DNA of 64,000 nucleotides from Marinobacter sp. F4218 (GCF_019443085.1 NZ_JAHZIL010000003.1:1-64000); one strand, 5' to 3'. Shown: positions 8,949-19,767, counted from the stretch's first letter. Numbers and translations are program-made. The notes: generated from the sequence alone by a model not told the origin.

Positions 8949-10760
8949 TTACTCGCCTGCCGCGTTCTCACTTCCGGCCTTGTTGCCTTCCACCGCTTTG
9001 GCAGACTTTCTCCGGCGAATGTGCAGCTCGCGCAACTGCTGGTCATCCACTTCGCCCGGAGCCTGAGTCATCAGACAGGTGGCACTCTGGGTTTTCGGGA
9101 ACGCAATGACATCACGAATGGATGAAGCCCCGGTCATCAGCATGACCAGACGGTCCAGGCCAAAGGCCAGGCCACCGTGAGGCGGACAACCGAACTTCAG
9201 AGCGTCCAGAAGGAACCCGAACTTGGCGCGCGCCTCTTCCTCTTCGATACCCAGGATGCGGAAGACGGTCTCCTGCATCTTTTCATCGTGGATACGGATG
9301 GAACCGCCACCCAGCTCGGTACCGTTCAGCACCATGTCATAGGCCCGAGAAAGCGCAGTTGCCGGGTTGGCGGCAAGTTCATCCGCACTGCAGGATGGTG
9401 CCGTGAAGGGATGGTGAATCGCGGTCAGACCGCCATCCGGAGTTTCCTCGAACATCGGGAAATCAACAACCCAGAGCGGCGCCCACTCGCTCGTGAGCAT
9501 ATCCAGGTCATGGCCGACCTTGATACGCAGTGCACCCAGCGCCTCATTAACAACCGTGGTCTTGTCTGCACCGAAGAAGACAATATCTCCGTCCTCGGCA
9601 CCCACGCGCTCCATTACGGCCTGAGCGACGTCGTCACCCAGGAACTTGATGATCGGTGACTGCAGGCCTTCAACACCCTTGGACAGATCATTCACCTTGA
9701 TGTAGGCCAGCCCCTTCGCCCCGTAGATACCAACAAACTTGGTATAGTCATCGATCTGTTTACGGGTCAGATCGCCGCCTTTCGGCACCCGCAGCGCGGC
9801 CACACGGCCTTTGGGGTCCCTGGCAGGGCCGGCAAAAACCTTGAAGTCCACGTTTTCAACCAGATCCGCCACATCAATCAGTTCCAGCGGGATACGGAGG
9901 TCCGGCTTGTCACTTCCATACCGCTGCATAGCCTCGGAATGCGGCATGCGAGGGAAGCTTGGCAGTTCGACGTCGAGCACATCCTTGAACAGGGACCGGA
10001 TCATGTCCTCATTGAGCCCCATCAGGGTTTCCTCGTCGATGAACGAGGCCTCAATATCCACCTGGGTGAATTCCGGCTGACGATCTGCCCGGAGGTCTTC
10101 GTCACGGAAGCACTTGGCGATCTGGTAGTACCGGTCAACGCCCGACACCATCAGCAACTGCTTGAACAGCTGAGGAGACTGGGGCAAGGCGAAGAAGGAG
10201 CCTTCGTGGGTACGGCTCGGAACCAGGTAGTCACGGGCACCTTCGGGAGTGGCGCGGGTCAGTATCGGAGTTTCCACGTCCATGAAACCGTTGCCGTCCA
10301 GATAGTTTCGAATGTAACTGGTCACGCGTGACCGGAACCGCATGCGGTTGATCATTTCCGGGCGTCGCAGGTCTACGAAACGGTAACGCAGGCGCACGTC
10401 CTCGCCCACATCCACGTGCTCGTCCAGCGGGAACGGCGGTGTGGCAGCCGCATTGAGGATGTCCAACTTCTTGCCAAGAAGCTCAACCTGGCCCGTAGGC
10501 ATGTTGCTGTTTTCGGTACCCGCAGGGCGACGGCGAACCCGGCCAGTCACTTTGATAACGAACTCGCTGCGAACTTTTTCCGCCAGGGCAAAGCTTTCTG
10601 GAGTGTCGGGGTCTACAACCACCTGGGAGATACCATCCCGATCCCGCAGATCAAGGAAAATAACACCACCGTGATCACGGCGGCGATGTACCCATCCGCA
10701 GAGTGTGACTTCCTGATCGATGTGGGATTCGTTGATCCCACCGCAATAATGACTGCGCAT
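8949..10760 (-). CDS. aspS: Aspartyl-tRNA synthetase AspRS
   Basis: This is a class II aminoacyl-tRNA synthetase that charges tRNA-Asp. The ATG at 10760 gives 603 residues starting [16 protein letters not shown], the normal bacterial N-terminus; the frame extends 14 codons further to a TTG, which I reject. Visible parts are the OB-fold anticodon domain (about 1-110), class II motif 2 [16 protein letters not shown], the GAD insertion (about 290-410) and motif 3 [13 protein letters not shown]. Bacterial AspRS can be discriminating or non-discriminating depending on Asn-tRNA supply, which the window does not settle. Confidence 0.98.
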   Translation of the reverse strand: MRSHYCGGINESHIDQEVTLCGWVHRRRDHGGVIFLDLRDRDGISQVVVDPDTPESFALAEKVRSEFVIKVTGRVRRRPAGTENSNMPTGQVELLGKKLDILNAAATPPFPLDEHVDVGEDVRLRYRFVDLRRPEMINRMRFRSRVTSYIRNYLDGNGFMDVETPILTRATPEGARDYLVPSRTHEGSFFALPQSPQLFKQLLMVSGVDRYYQIAKCFRDEDLRADRQPEFTQVDIEASFIDEETLMGLNEDMIRSLFKDVLDVELPSFPRMPHSEAMQRYGSDKPDLRIPLELIDVADLVENVDFKVFAGPARDPKGRVAALRVPKGGDLTRKQIDDYTKFVGIYGAKGLAYIKVNDLSKGVEGLQSPIIKFLGDDVAQAVMERVGAEDGDIVFFGADKTTVVNEALGALRIKVGHDLDMLTSEWAPLWVVDFPMFEETPDGGLTAIHHPFTAPSCSADELAANPATALSRAYDMVLNGTELGGGSIRIHDEKMQETVFRILGIEEEEARAKFGFLLDALKFGCPPHGGLAFGLDRLVMLMTGASSIRDVIAFPKTQSATCLMTQAPGEVDDQQLRELHIRRRKSAKAVEGNKAGSENAAGE

Positions 10761-10880
10761 ACCGGTTCCCGTTGTATCTGATGTGTGCTTAATGTCTGGC
10801 AAGCAAGCAGGCTTGGCTCACTTTGCTGCAAAAAATTGGGCCGCAAAAAAGACGTGGCGACCATACTGGAAAAGCCGCCC

Positions 10881-10909
10881 ATTATAAACACAATGACGCT
10901 GAAAATCAG
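10881..10909 (-). promoter_or_regulatory. Putative aspS promoter
   Basis: On the minus strand a consensus TATAAT (10881-10886) is preceded by 17 nt and CTGATT (10904-10909) as a weak -35. Transcription would begin near 10874, leaving a leader of about 110 nt before aspS. An inverted repeat at 10892-10917 covers the spacer and the -35. Confidence 0.6.
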
Positions 10910-10917
10910 GCGTCATT
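10892..10917. promoter_or_regulatory. Inverted repeat over the aspS promoter (possible operator)
   Basis: AATGACGC at 10892-10899 is matched by its exact reverse complement GCGTCATT at 10910-10917, separated by 10 nt. The inner TGA and TCA bases extend the symmetry with a one-base offset. Because it lies upstream of the predicted transcription start, it is more likely a protein site on DNA than an RNA hairpin. The protein is unknown. FabR, encoded next door, is known for a different operator, so I do not assign it. Confidence 0.45.
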
Positions 10918-10997
10918 CTCGGCGTACTCCGCGTCCGGATGACTCACCGTCGACAGATCGCTAGAATGCACCGTTCACGCAGTAATTGGAGCCTAAC

Positions 10998-11627
10998 TTG
11001 TCGTCCAGAGCCGAGCAGAAACTTCGTACCCGTCGCGCACTGATGGATGCTGCCCTCGCCCAATTGAGCGCCGATCGAGGCTTTGGCAGCCTGAGCCTGC
11101 GTGAAGTTGCCCGGGAAGCGGGAATTGCGCCCACCTCGTTCTACCGCCATTTTTCAGAGCTGGACGAACTGGGCCTTGCGTTGGTCGACGAGGGCGGGGT
11201 GGCCCTGCGCCAATTGATGCGCCAGGCCCGCAAGCGAATTGCCCGGGACGGGAGTGCCATATCCACATCGGTGGAAACCTTTATGGAGTACCTCGGCAAT
11301 AACGCCAACCTCTTCCGGCTGATGCTCCGGGAGCGCACCGGAGTATCCAAGCCCTTCCGGACCGCGATCAAGGCGGAGATTGACCACTTCGTGACGGAAC
11401 TGGCGGACGATCTTCATCGCGTTGCCGAGGAACAGGGCAAACCCCTGTCGGATTCGCGCCTGGTGGCGGAAGCCATGGTTACCCTGGTCTTCAATCAGGG
11501 CGCGGAAGCACTGGACGCGACGAACAGGGAACGGGACGAATTGAAGGTTAAGCTCAAAACAGAACTGAGAATGATCCTGGTCGGATCACAGACACTGGCG
11601 CGCAGAAAGCCGCCACAAAAAACTTGA
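10998..11627 (+). CDS. fabR: TetR-family repressor FabR (unsaturated fatty acid synthesis)
   Basis: The 209-residue product has an N-terminal TetR helix-turn-helix (about 10-55) with [20 protein letters not shown], a near-perfect match to E. coli FabR, followed by [12 protein letters not shown] and RLMLRERTG. FabR represses fabA/fabB-type genes in response to acyl chain saturation. I choose the TTG at 10998 because GGAG precedes it by six bases; a TTG four codons upstream lacks a ribosome site. It is transcribed away from aspS and has its own terminator about 100 nt downstream. Confidence 0.93.
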   Translation: MSSRAEQKLRTRRALMDAALAQLSADRGFGSLSLREVAREAGIAPTSFYRHFSELDELGLALVDEGGVALRQLMRQARKRIARDGSAISTSVETFMEYLGNNANLFRLMLRERTGVSKPFRTAIKAEIDHFVTELADDLHRVAEEQGKPLSDSRLVAEAMVTLVFNQGAEALDATNRERDELKVKLKTELRMILVGSQTLARRKPPQKT

Positions 11628-11722
11628 GGGTTTTGGAACCTTTTCGGGAATCCTTACGTGATCTGGTCTGGAAGACGATACACCTTCCATTGTTGAGTCG
11701 TTACCTTTCCAGGTAGCTTTTC

Positions 11723-11747
11723 GCCCGCCATCATGGCGGGCTTTTTT
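11723..11747 (+). terminator. Rho-independent terminator downstream of fabR
   Basis: GCCCGCC, five-base loop ATCAT, GGCGGGC, then six T residues on the plus strand. The stem is perfect. The minus strand lacks a U-tract after the stem, so it should terminate fabR rather than the converging operon that ends at 11754. Confidence 0.9.
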
Positions 11748-11753
11748 AACCGC

Positions 11754-12179
11754 CTACCTCAAACGCGCCAGAACCGGGGCAAGTTGCTCCCGGACGACTT
11801 CCGACTCCTCGTCATTATAGGGCACTGGCGGCCGCACACCCCAAACCGGACCAGGCCAGGCCGGATCCCCCTCAAAACGCACAATGTGATGCAGATGAAG
11901 CTGGGGCACCATATTGCCAAGAGCGGCAACGTTCATCTTGTCACCCGAGAACAGCTCCATCATGCCGCGACTCAGGGTTGACGACTCGTGCATCAGGCGT
12001 TGCTGCTGCGAATCACTCAACTCGAAGATCTCCCGGATACCGCCAACAGCCGGCACCAACAGCAACCAGGGCCAGGTGCGATCGTTCATCAGTCGAATCA
12101 CGCACAGTTGACTGAACCCCAGTCCGATGGTGTCCGCCGCCAAACGCTGGTGAAGCTGAAACTCCGGCACCTGACTCAT
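11754..12179 (-). CDS. HIT-domain protein (histidine triad family)
   Basis: The 141-residue product resembles HIT-like nucleotide hydrolases and transferases. The active-site motif reads QLHLHHIVR, where the usual first His of HxHxHxx is Gln; the other two histidines are kept. Substrate is unknown; relatives act on dinucleoside polyphosphates or nucleoside phosphoramidates. The ATG at 12179 is preferred over a GTG two codons upstream. The ugd stop codon (12182-12184) ends just upstream of this ATG, so the genes are probably translationally coupled at the end of the guaB operon. Confidence 0.85.
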   Translation of the reverse strand: MSQVPEFQLHQRLAADTIGLGFSQLCVIRLMNDRTWPWLLLVPAVGGIREIFELSDSQQQRLMHESSTLSRGMMELFSGDKMNVAALGNMVPQLHLHHIVRFEGDPAWPGPVWGVRPPVPYNDEESEVVREQLAPVLARLR

Positions 12180-12181
12180 AA

Positions 12182-13525
12182 TCACACCGTATGGAACTGA
12201 TTTCTGCCCCGCCCTATGGCGTAGTAGATCAGGCCATAGCGCTCCAGCATTTCGGGTTCGTAGAGATTCCGTCCATCAAACACCGCAGGCTCTCGCAGAG
12301 CCGACGCGACCACATCAAAGTCCGGGGAGCGGAATTCCTTCCATTCAGTACAGATCGCAAGAACATCCGCCCCTTTAAGGGCCTGCTCTTTGGTTCCGCA
12401 CAGCGTCAGCCCATCTCGATCACCATAGATACGCTGGGTCTCTTCCATTGCCTCCGGATCGAACGCCTGCACTGTGGCCCCCGCTTTCCAAAGATCTTCC
12501 ATCAGGGTCCGCGAAGAGGCTTCCCGCATGTCATCGGTGTTGGGCTTGAATGCCAGGCCCCACAACGCTACGACCTTTCCGCTCAGGTTTCCCCGGAAAT
12601 AATGGGAAACCTTGTCGAACAGAACATGTTTCTGCGCGTAATTCACCGACTCGACGGCATTCAGCAGACGAGCGTCGTAATCGCAGTCGCGGGCGGTGCG
12701 GGAGAGTGCCTGTACGTCCTTGGGGAAACAGGAGCCGCCGTAGCCACAACCCGGATAGATGAAGTGGTAACCGATGCGAGGGTCCGATCCGATGCCCTGA
12801 CGCACCGCCTCGATGTCCGCACCGAGACGTTCAGCCAGATTGGCAACCTCGTTCATGAAGCTGATCTTGGTCGCAAGCATGGCGTTCGCAGCGTACTTGG
12901 TTAGCTCTGCCGACCGGACATCCATGAAGATCATCCGGTCCCGTGACCGGTTGAACGGATAATAGACTTCCCGCAGAAGCTCCGCAGCCCTGTCACTGTC
13001 GGTACCCACTACAATCCGGTCCGGCTTCATAAAATCATTGATGGCAGCCCCTTCCTTGAGGAACTCGGGGTTAGAAACCACATCAAATTCGAGCTCAAGA
13101 TTTCGGCTATCCAGTTCGGCACGCAAGGCAGCCCGCACTTTATCCGCGGTTCCCACGGGCACGGTGGATTTGTCGACCACCACCTTGTAATCATCCATGT
13201 ACTGCCCGATGGCACGGGCAACCGCGGTAACATACTGCAGGTCTGCCGAGCCGTCTTCATCGGGAGGCGTGCCCACCGCGATAAACTGCAGGGTACCGTG
13301 CCTGACCGCTTTTTCAGTATCCGTGGTAAATGCCAGCCGCCCGGCTTCAACCGTATGATTGACGATCGCCTTGAGGCCGGGTTCGTAGATCGGGATCTGA
13401 CCATTCTCAAGTTTATCGATCTTGGCCTTATCGACATCCATGCACAGGACATGATGCCCCACATCCGCCAGGCACGCGCCAGTCACCAAACCAACGTACC
13501 CGGTACCAAAAATCGTAATTTTCAT
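12182..13525 (-). CDS. ugd: UDP-glucose 6-dehydrogenase
   Basis: It oxidises UDP-glucose to UDP-glucuronate with two NAD+, feeding polysaccharide and lipid A-modifying sugars. The 447-residue product has the N-terminal Rossmann motif [18 protein letters not shown], the catalytic Cys in [16 protein letters not shown], and a C-terminal UDP-binding domain with [17 protein letters not shown]. It lies 40 nt downstream of galE, so UDP-glucose and UDP-galactose handling are linked here. Confidence 0.98.
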   Translation of the reverse strand: MKITIFGTGYVGLVTGACLADVGHHVLCMDVDKAKIDKLENGQIPIYEPGLKAIVNHTVEAGRLAFTTDTEKAVRHGTLQFIAVGTPPDEDGSADLQYVTAVARAIGQYMDDYKVVVDKSTVPVGTADKVRAALRAELDSRNLELEFDVVSNPEFLKEGAAINDFMKPDRIVVGTDSDRAAELLREVYYPFNRSRDRMIFMDVRSAELTKYAANAMLATKISFMNEVANLAERLGADIEAVRQGIGSDPRIGYHFIYPGCGYGGSCFPKDVQALSRTARDCDYDARLLNAVESVNYAQKHVLFDKVSHYFRGNLSGKVVALWGLAFKPNTDDMREASSRTLMEDLWKAGATVQAFDPEAMEETQRIYGDRDGLTLCGTKEQALKGADVLAICTEWKEFRSPDFDVVASALREPAVFDGRNLYEPEMLERYGLIYYAIGRGRNQFHTV

Positions 13526-13565
13526 CCATTCAATCCTGATACTGTTAAGACAAGAATTTCAGCTC

Positions 13566-14558
13566 TCAGCTTGGAGAATCTTTACGCTTCTGCCAGATGG
13601 CTTCCCAGGCCAGCGCAGTCCCGACAATGGTTTCGAGGTTGTCGTAGTTCGGAGTCCAGCCAAGCGTTTGCCTGATCCGCGCATTATCGGCCATCAAGGC
13701 CTCCGGATCGCCGGTACGACGACCGGTCTCGGCAACCGGGAAATCGACGCCGGACTGCCTCTTGACGACGTCGATTACCTCATTAACCGTGAATCCCCGA
13801 CCATACCCACAGTTCAGCACCCTGGACTCTCCACCCCGGGCCATATAGTCGAGCGCCATGACATGGGCCTTGGCCAGATCTTCCACATGGATGTAATCCC
13901 GTACACAGGTGCCGTCACGGGTATCATAGTCCGTGCCGAACACACTCATCCCCTCTCTCTGGCCGGTCACGCACTCACAGGCAACCTTGATCAAATGGGT
14001 TGCCTCAGGCGTTGCCTGACCCAGCAATCCATCGGGGTTTGCACCCGCCACATTGAAGTAGCGAAGAATCACGTAGTTGAGGTCGGAAGCGGCAGCCAGA
14101 TCCATGATCATCCGCTCGCTCATCATCTTGGAAGCGCCGTAGGGGTTGATTGGCGCCAGTGGCATATCTTCCGTCAGGACGGTCTCGTCCGGCATGCCAT
14201 AAACTGCTGCGGTGGATGAAAACACCATGTAGGGGACCTGATGCCTTTCCACGGCCTGCAGAAGGTTCAGGGTGTTACGGGTGTTATTGCTGTAGTACTT
14301 GAGGGGATTGGCGACCGACTCGGGCACCACGATATTGGCGGCGAAGTGCAGTATCGCGTCGAACCTGTGGTTTGCAAAGACTTCTTCGATCACGGCCTCG
14401 TCGGCCAAGTCGCCAACGATGAGCTCCCCGGCTGTCACCGCCCAGCGATACCCGGTCGAGAGATTGTCGAGGACGACGATGTCGTGCCCAGCCTGCCCCA
14501 GCTGACGTACAACATGGCTGCCGATATAACCTGCTCCACCGGTAACTAGCACTTTCAT
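13566..14558 (-). CDS. galE: UDP-glucose 4-epimerase
   Basis: It interconverts UDP-glucose and UDP-galactose using tightly bound NAD+. The 330-residue product is an extended short-chain dehydrogenase: VTGGAGYIGSHVVRQL at the N-terminus, the Ser and Tyr-x-x-x-Lys catalytic set in FSSTAAVYG and NPYGASK, and LRYFNVAGANPDG further on. No other Leloir genes are nearby, which suggests a role in surface-polysaccharide precursors rather than galactose use. It is 9 nt downstream of tadA. Confidence 0.97.
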   Translation of the reverse strand: MKVLVTGGAGYIGSHVVRQLGQAGHDIVVLDNLSTGYRWAVTAGELIVGDLADEAVIEEVFANHRFDAILHFAANIVVPESVANPLKYYSNNTRNTLNLLQAVERHQVPYMVFSSTAAVYGMPDETVLTEDMPLAPINPYGASKMMSERMIMDLAAASDLNYVILRYFNVAGANPDGLLGQATPEATHLIKVACECVTGQREGMSVFGTDYDTRDGTCVRDYIHVEDLAKAHVMALDYMARGGESRVLNCGYGRGFTVNEVIDVVKRQSGVDFPVAETGRRTGDPEALMADNARIRQTLGWTPNYDNLETIVGTALAWEAIWQKRKDSPS

Positions 14559-14567
14559 GACGTAGAT

Positions 14568-15080
14568 TTACTCCTTCCCTGAAGACTGATTACGCTTTTG
14601 CCGGATCTCTTTCCGCCGCGCGCTAAAAAAGCCGCTGATAATCTTGCTGCAGCGACGCTCAAGCACTCCGGACACTACCGCCACTTCCCAGTTGAAATGG
14701 GGTTCTTCCAGCGTCCGACGCGCCGACTCTACAGCCCCGGCCTTGGGCTCCGGAGCTCCATAGACCAGCCGACTGATGCGGCTGTGCACAATCGCACCGA
14801 CACACATTGTGCAAGGTTCCAGCGTTACATAAAGCACCGCGCCCGACAAACGGTAATTTCCCAGTCGGGCGGCAGCATCACGCAGGGCCCGTATTTCAGC
14901 ATGAGCAGTGGGATCGCACTGGGAAATCGGGGCATTGAAGCCTGCTCCCACCTCTTGACCGTCCAGCACCACCACGGCGCCAACCGGAACCTCGCCAACG
15001 CTGGCAGCCTGAGCCGCCAATTCAAGCGCTCGTCCCATCCAGTGTTCGTCTGTCGCATCAGGCTCTGCTAGCGGATGCAT
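14568..15080 (-). CDS. tadA: tRNA-specific adenosine deaminase TadA
   Basis: It deaminates A34 to inosine in tRNA-Arg(ACG), an essential wobble modification. The 170-residue product has the cytidine/deoxycytidylate deaminase zinc site: HAEIRAL (His ligand and catalytic Glu) and PCTMCVGA (two Cys ligands). The C-terminus is a short basic tail. It lies 9 nt after guaA and 9 nt before galE, so it is surely co-transcribed. Confidence 0.97.
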   Translation of the reverse strand: MHPLAEPDATDEHWMGRALELAAQAASVGEVPVGAVVVLDGQEVGAGFNAPISQCDPTAHAEIRALRDAAARLGNYRLSGAVLYVTLEPCTMCVGAIVHSRISRLVYGAPEPKAGAVESARRTLEEPHFNWEVAVVSGVLERRCSKIISGFFSARRKEIRQKRNQSSGKE

Positions 15081-15089
15081 GCCCGGCGA

Positions 15090-16667
15090 TCACTCCCACT
15101 CAATGGTTGCAGGCGGCTTGGACGAGACGTCGTAGGTCACCCGGGAAACACCGGTAATTTCGTTGATGATGCGATTGGAGACGGTTTCCAGCAGATCATA
15201 GGGCAAGTGGGCCCACCGCGCGGTCATGAAGTCGATGGTTTCGACAGCACGCAGGGCAACGACGTACTCGTACCGACGGGCATCGCCAACCACACCAACG
15301 GATTTCACCGGCAGGAAGACGGCAAAAGCCTGACTCGTCTTGTGATAAAGGTCGGCCCTGTGCAACTCCTCGAGGAAAATTGCATCGGCCCGGCGCAGGA
15401 TATCCGCGTACTCCTTCTTGACCTCGCCCAGAATACGCACGCCCAGCCCCGGTCCCGGGAACGGGTGGCGGTAGACCATGTCATAGGGCAAGCCCAACTC
15501 AAGGCCGATTCGGCGAACTTCATCCTTGAACAACTCACGCAGTGGCTCGACGAGCTTGAGCTTCATGGTTTCAGGCAGACCACCAACGTTGTGGTGCGAC
15601 TTGATCACGTGCGCCTTGCCGGTTTTCGACGCGGCGGACTCGATGACGTCCGGGTAGATGGTGCCCTGCGCCAGCCAGTTCACATCCTTGATGGTCGTGG
15701 CCTCTTCATCGAACACGTCGATAAAGGTGTTACCTATGATCTTGCGCTTCTGCTCGGGATCGCTCACGCCCTTGAGCTTGGACAGGAACAGATCCTCAGC
15801 ATCCACCCGGATAACCTTGACGCCCATGTTGCTGGCAAACATGTCCATGACCTGATCACCTTCATGCAGGCGCAACAGTCCGTTATCCACAAAGACACAG
15901 GTCAGTTGTTCGCCGATAGCCTTGTGGAGCAGTGCTGCAGTCACGGAGGAATCCACACCGCCTGACAGCCCCAGAAGAACCTTGTCGGAGCCGACCTGCT
16001 CACGAATCTGACGTACTGCATCATCCACGATCTTGGCCGGCGTCCAGAGCGCCTCACACTGGCAGATATTGAGGATGAAATGTTCGAGAATGCGTTTGCC
16101 CTGCAAGGTATGGGTAACCTCCGGATGGAACTGCACGCCGAAGAGATTTCGGCTGAGATCCTGCATCGCAGCAATCGGAGCGCTTTCCGTGGAAGCCAGC
16201 AGCTCAAACCCTTCGGGCATGACCACGACCTTGTCACCATGGCTCATCCAGACATCCAGCAGAGTATCCCCGGTGCCGGTCAGATGATCGGTAATATCCT
16301 GCAGCAGCGGACCGGCCGCGCGGACTTTCACCTGTGCATAGCCGAACTCGCGCTTCTCGGAACTGGCTACACGCCCCCCGAGCTGCTCCGCCATGGTCTG
16401 CATGCCATAACAGATACCCAGAATGGGAATTCCACGCTCAAAGAGGCCTTCCGGTGCTCGCGGCCCACCCAGTTGGGTAACTGATTCGGGACCGCCGGCA
16501 AGGATAATGCCCTTTGGGTTGAACTCATCAAGCTCTTCATCGGTGATATCGAACGCCTTGATTTCACAATAAACGCCGATTTCCCGTACCCGGCGCGCGA
16601 TCAACTGGGTGTACTGGGAACCGAAATCGAGAATCAGGATGCGGTGGTCATGAATGTTCTGGGCCAT
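15090..16667 (-). CDS. guaA: GMP synthase (glutamine-hydrolysing)
   Basis: It aminates XMP to GMP with glutamine and ATP, the last step of GMP synthesis. The 525-residue product has an N-terminal class I glutamine amidotransferase (nucleophile Cys in GICYGMQ, His and Glu in [10 protein letters not shown]), a central ATP pyrophosphatase with P-loop [10 protein letters not shown], and the C-terminal dimerisation domain ending [11 protein letters not shown]. It follows guaB after 64 nt that contain a perfect hairpin, the likely point where guaB and guaA levels are set apart. Confidence 0.99.
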   Translation of the reverse strand: MAQNIHDHRILILDFGSQYTQLIARRVREIGVYCEIKAFDITDEELDEFNPKGIILAGGPESVTQLGGPRAPEGLFERGIPILGICYGMQTMAEQLGGRVASSEKREFGYAQVKVRAAGPLLQDITDHLTGTGDTLLDVWMSHGDKVVVMPEGFELLASTESAPIAAMQDLSRNLFGVQFHPEVTHTLQGKRILEHFILNICQCEALWTPAKIVDDAVRQIREQVGSDKVLLGLSGGVDSSVTAALLHKAIGEQLTCVFVDNGLLRLHEGDQVMDMFASNMGVKVIRVDAEDLFLSKLKGVSDPEQKRKIIGNTFIDVFDEEATTIKDVNWLAQGTIYPDVIESAASKTGKAHVIKSHHNVGGLPETMKLKLVEPLRELFKDEVRRIGLELGLPYDMVYRHPFPGPGLGVRILGEVKKEYADILRRADAIFLEELHRADLYHKTSQAFAVFLPVKSVGVVGDARRYEYVVALRAVETIDFMTARWAHLPYDLLETVSNRIINEITGVSRVTYDVSSKPPATIEWE

Positions 16668-16691
16668 GGAGTCCTCGGGTCAGAAATAAAT

Positions 16692-16716
16692 AACGCGGCT
16701 CCATGGGAGCCGCGTT
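16692..16716 (-). terminator. guaB-guaA intercistronic hairpin (attenuating terminator or processing site)
   Basis: A perfect 11-bp inverted repeat, AACGCGGCTCC and GGAGCCGCGTT, with a 3-nt loop. On the minus strand it is followed by an A/T-rich tail (ATTTATTT) rather than a pure U-tract. It lies between the guaB stop and guaA start, so it probably allows partial read-through or stabilises the guaB 3' end. Confidence 0.65.
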
Positions 16717-16731
16717 GGGGTAGAGCCAGTG

Positions 16732-18195
16732 TTAGCCGATACGGTAGTTCGGGGCTTCCTTGGTGATGGTCACATCGTGCACGTGACTCTCACGCATGCC
16801 AGCATTGGTAATGCGCACAAATTCCGGCTTGGTGCGCATTTCTTCCATGGTGGCGCTACCGGTGTAGCCCATGGAAGCGCGCAAACCACCAATAAGCTGG
16901 TGAACGATGTTCCGCATGGGGCCCTTGCAGGCGACACGTCCTTCAATACCCTCGGGAACCAGCTTCTCGATTCCCTTACTCGCGTCCTGGAAGTAGCGGT
17001 CGCTGGAGCCCTGCCCCATCGCGCCGATGGAACCCATGCCGCGGTATGCCTTGTAGCTGCGCCCCTGGAACAGCTCAACCTCGCCCGGAGCTTCGTCGGT
17101 GCCGGCCAGCAGGCTGCCAATCATGACACTGTGGGCGCCAGCAGCGATGGCCTTGGCAATATCGCCGGAGAATCGAATACCACCGTCAGCAATCAGCGGA
17201 ACCCCCCGGTCTTTCAGTGCCGCTGCAACATTGGAAACGGCTGAAATTTGCGGGACACCGATGCCCGCCACGATACGAGTGGTGCAAATGGAACCGGGCC
17301 CGATGCCGACCTTAACCGCATCCGCACCAGCCTCAGCCAAGGCAATCGCGGCGTCAGAAGTGGCAATGTTACCGCCGATTACCTGAACTTCCGGGAAGTT
17401 CTGCTTCGCCCAGCGAACCCGATCAATAACGCCTCTGGAATGACCGTGGGCGGTATCGATCACGATCACATCCACGCCGGCCTCCGCAAGCGCCGAAATG
17501 CGCGCCTCGGTGTCACCGCCAGTGCTCACTGCAGCCCCAACACGCAGTCGACCCTGGTCATCCTTGCAGGCGAGCGGGTAGTCCTTGGCCTTCTGAATAT
17601 CCTTGACGGTAATCAGGCCGCGCAACTGGAAGTTGTCGTTGACGACTAACACTTTCTCGATGCGATGACGGTGCAGCAGTTCCTTCACGTCATCGAGGCT
17701 GGCACCCTCTTGCACGGTTACCAGTTTGTGCTTCGGCGTCATGATATCCCGCACCGGTGTATCCATGCGGCTCTCAAAACGAATATCGCGACCGGTAACA
17801 ATACCAATCAGGTCATTGCCATCAACCACCGGCAGACCGGAAATACTGTTTGCCATGGTGATATCAACCAGTTCCCGCACGGTGGTGTCCGGGGAAACGG
17901 TGATGGGGTCCTTGACTACGCCACTTTCGAATTTCTTGACCTTGCGAACCGCTGCTGCCTGTTGCTCGACCGTCATGTTCTTATGCATGATACCGATACC
18001 GCCTTCCTGAGCCATGGCGATCGCCAGCTCGGCATCAGTAACCGTATCCATCGCAGAGGACAGCAGAGGGATATTGAGGGTAATCTCCTTGGTCAACTGG
18101 GTCTGCAGACTGACCTCATGAGGGAGAACTTCGGAATATCCGGGGACCAGCAGAACATCATCAAATGTGAGGGCTTCTTCGGCAATTCGCAGCAT
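16732..18195 (-). CDS. guaB: IMP dehydrogenase
   Basis: It oxidises IMP to XMP with NAD+, the committed step to GMP. The 487-residue product starts [23 protein letters not shown], the family N-terminus; the ATG at 18195 is preferred over an upstream GTG/TTG-type start that adds 20 unrelated residues. A TIM barrel is interrupted by two CBS domains (about 95-205). The catalytic loop [13 protein letters not shown] contains the nucleophilic Cys, and the flap MGSIGAM follows. A good promoter lies about 90 nt upstream. Confidence 0.98.
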   Translation of the reverse strand: MLRIAEEALTFDDVLLVPGYSEVLPHEVSLQTQLTKEITLNIPLLSSAMDTVTDAELAIAMAQEGGIGIMHKNMTVEQQAAAVRKVKKFESGVVKDPITVSPDTTVRELVDITMANSISGLPVVDGNDLIGIVTGRDIRFESRMDTPVRDIMTPKHKLVTVQEGASLDDVKELLHRHRIEKVLVVNDNFQLRGLITVKDIQKAKDYPLACKDDQGRLRVGAAVSTGGDTEARISALAEAGVDVIVIDTAHGHSRGVIDRVRWAKQNFPEVQVIGGNIATSDAAIALAEAGADAVKVGIGPGSICTTRIVAGIGVPQISAVSNVAAALKDRGVPLIADGGIRFSGDIAKAIAAGAHSVMIGSLLAGTDEAPGEVELFQGRSYKAYRGMGSIGAMGQGSSDRYFQDASKGIEKLVPEGIEGRVACKGPMRNIVHQLIGGLRASMGYTGSATMEEMRTKPEFVRITNAGMRESHVHDVTITKEAPNYRIG

Positions 18196-18281
18196 TGGGA
18201 TCCGCCTTTTGAACGTGCTAAGTTGGGAGTTTCCCTGCTGCACCCGCGGCGGCACAGCAAAGCAAAATCCTTAATCGATCT

Positions 18282-18310
18282 ATTATAAAGGGGTGCTGGT
18301 TTTCAGTAAA
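18282..18310 (-). promoter_or_regulatory. Putative guaB operon promoter
   Basis: On the minus strand TTTACT (18305-18310), 17 nt, consensus TATAAT (18282-18287). The predicted start near 18275 leaves an approximately 80-nt leader before guaB. The stretch lies in the divergent guaB-xseA gap. I did not recognise a PurR or DnaA box here with confidence. Confidence 0.65.
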
Positions 18311-18387
18311 CCGCGCCTTTTTGAGGGTTCGATTGCATCTTTTTGAAATTTGGCTATTTTTACCCTCCCACTTTTCGGCTATTGCGT

Positions 18388-19767
18388 ATGGATGACTACG
18401 GTACACCGCGGACGAACCCTCTGCTTCAGGACACAAGGCCAAGAGCTCTGAGCGTAAGTGAACTCAACCACCAGGCACGCCACCTGCTGGAATCGAGTTT
18501 TATGCAGGTCTGGGTCGAGGGCGAATTATCAGGATTTTCAAGGCCATCCTCCGGCCACTGGTACTTCTCGCTGAAAGACCGGAAATGCCAGGTACGATGT
18601 GCCATGTTCCGGGGTTTCAATCAGCGCATTCGCAATCTACCCAAAGAAGGCGACCAGGTCCGGATTCGCGGCAAAGTAACGCTGTACGAGAATCGCGGCG
18701 ATTTCCAGATCATAGTCGAACACATTGAGCCCGCCGGACTGGGGGAGCTGCAGCAGGCCTTCGAGGAACTCAAGCGCAAGCTACAAACCGAGGGGCTGTT
18801 CGATGCCGCAAGAAAGAAATCCTTGCCTAAAACGCCAGGCCACATCGGCGTAATCACCTCGCCAACCGGTGCCGCTATCCATGACATCCTTACGGTGCTT
18901 GCCCGAAGATGTCCGGCCATCCCGGTCACCCTCTACCCCACCGCGGTGCAGGGCAAGGCGGCTACAAAGGACATCGTCCAGGCCATTGAACGGGCACAAA
19001 CCCACGGCGTTGCCGATGTTCTGATCATCGGTCGCGGAGGCGGCTCGCTGGAGGACCTCTGGTGCTTCAATGAGGAAGCAGTGGCCCGCGCCATGGCCAA
19101 TTGCCGAATACCTACGGTAAGTGCCGTCGGACACGAAGTGGACGTAACCATTGCGGATTTTGTTGCCGATCTCCGCGCACCCACACCCTCGGCAGCCGCT
19201 GAAAAAATTTCGCCCGATCAACAGGATTGGCTGAGACAGATTCAGGAATGGGAGCACCGGCTCGCCAATGCAGCGCGGCGCGCCTTCAAGCGATTCGGAA
19301 CCCAGCTGGAACACCTGGGAGCCCGCCTCCGGGATCCGAGACGGGATTTGCTGGAAAAGGCACAAAGGATGGATGATCTGGAGCTTCGCCTGAACAAAGC
19401 GATGGTCCAGCGCACCGAGCGACTCAGGGTACGGAGCGAGCATCTTGGCCAACGGCTCGCCCTGCAATCCCCCCGCCGTCAACTGGTCAACGGCCAGGAG
19501 TCAGTTGCCCGCACCAGTGAGCGCCTGGGCTCAGCCATGCGACTTCGGCTCAGACAAAGGCGGGAACGACTGGAGCACATGGCCCAGACCCTCCATGTCG
19601 TTAGCCCCCTGGCCACGCTAGGGCGTGGCTATGCCATTGTTCGTGACGACGAGGGCCGCATAATCCGCGACGCTGCTGAAGTCCGTCCCGGCGACGGAAT
19701 TACAGCCCGAATCGCCCAGGGCGAAATATCCGCCAGAGTGACCTCCGTCAATTCCTCCGGGGATTAA
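18388..19767 (+). CDS. xseA: Exodeoxyribonuclease VII large subunit
   Basis: XseA is the catalytic subunit of the exonuclease that degrades single-stranded DNA in both directions. From the ATG at 18388 it has 459 residues, close to E. coli. The N-terminal OB-fold (about 15-115) contains [19 protein letters not shown] and GHWYFSLKD; the nuclease core has [13 protein letters not shown] and [13 protein letters not shown]; a long coiled-coil region (about 290-410) follows, and the C-terminus has GRGYAIV. The frame stays open 15 codons upstream to a TTG, but that region overlaps the guaB promoter area. The small subunit xseB is not in the window. Confidence 0.97.
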   Translation: MDDYGTPRTNPLLQDTRPRALSVSELNHQARHLLESSFMQVWVEGELSGFSRPSSGHWYFSLKDRKCQVRCAMFRGFNQRIRNLPKEGDQVRIRGKVTLYENRGDFQIIVEHIEPAGLGELQQAFEELKRKLQTEGLFDAARKKSLPKTPGHIGVITSPTGAAIHDILTVLARRCPAIPVTLYPTAVQGKAATKDIVQAIERAQTHGVADVLIIGRGGGSLEDLWCFNEEAVARAMANCRIPTVSAVGHEVDVTIADFVADLRAPTPSAAAEKISPDQQDWLRQIQEWEHRLANAARRAFKRFGTQLEHLGARLRDPRRDLLEKAQRMDDLELRLNKAMVQRTERLRVRSEHLGQRLALQSPRRQLVNGQESVARTSERLGSAMRLRLRQRRERLEHMAQTLHVVSPLATLGRGYAIVRDDEGRIIRDAAEVRPGDGITARIAQGEISARVTSVNSSGD

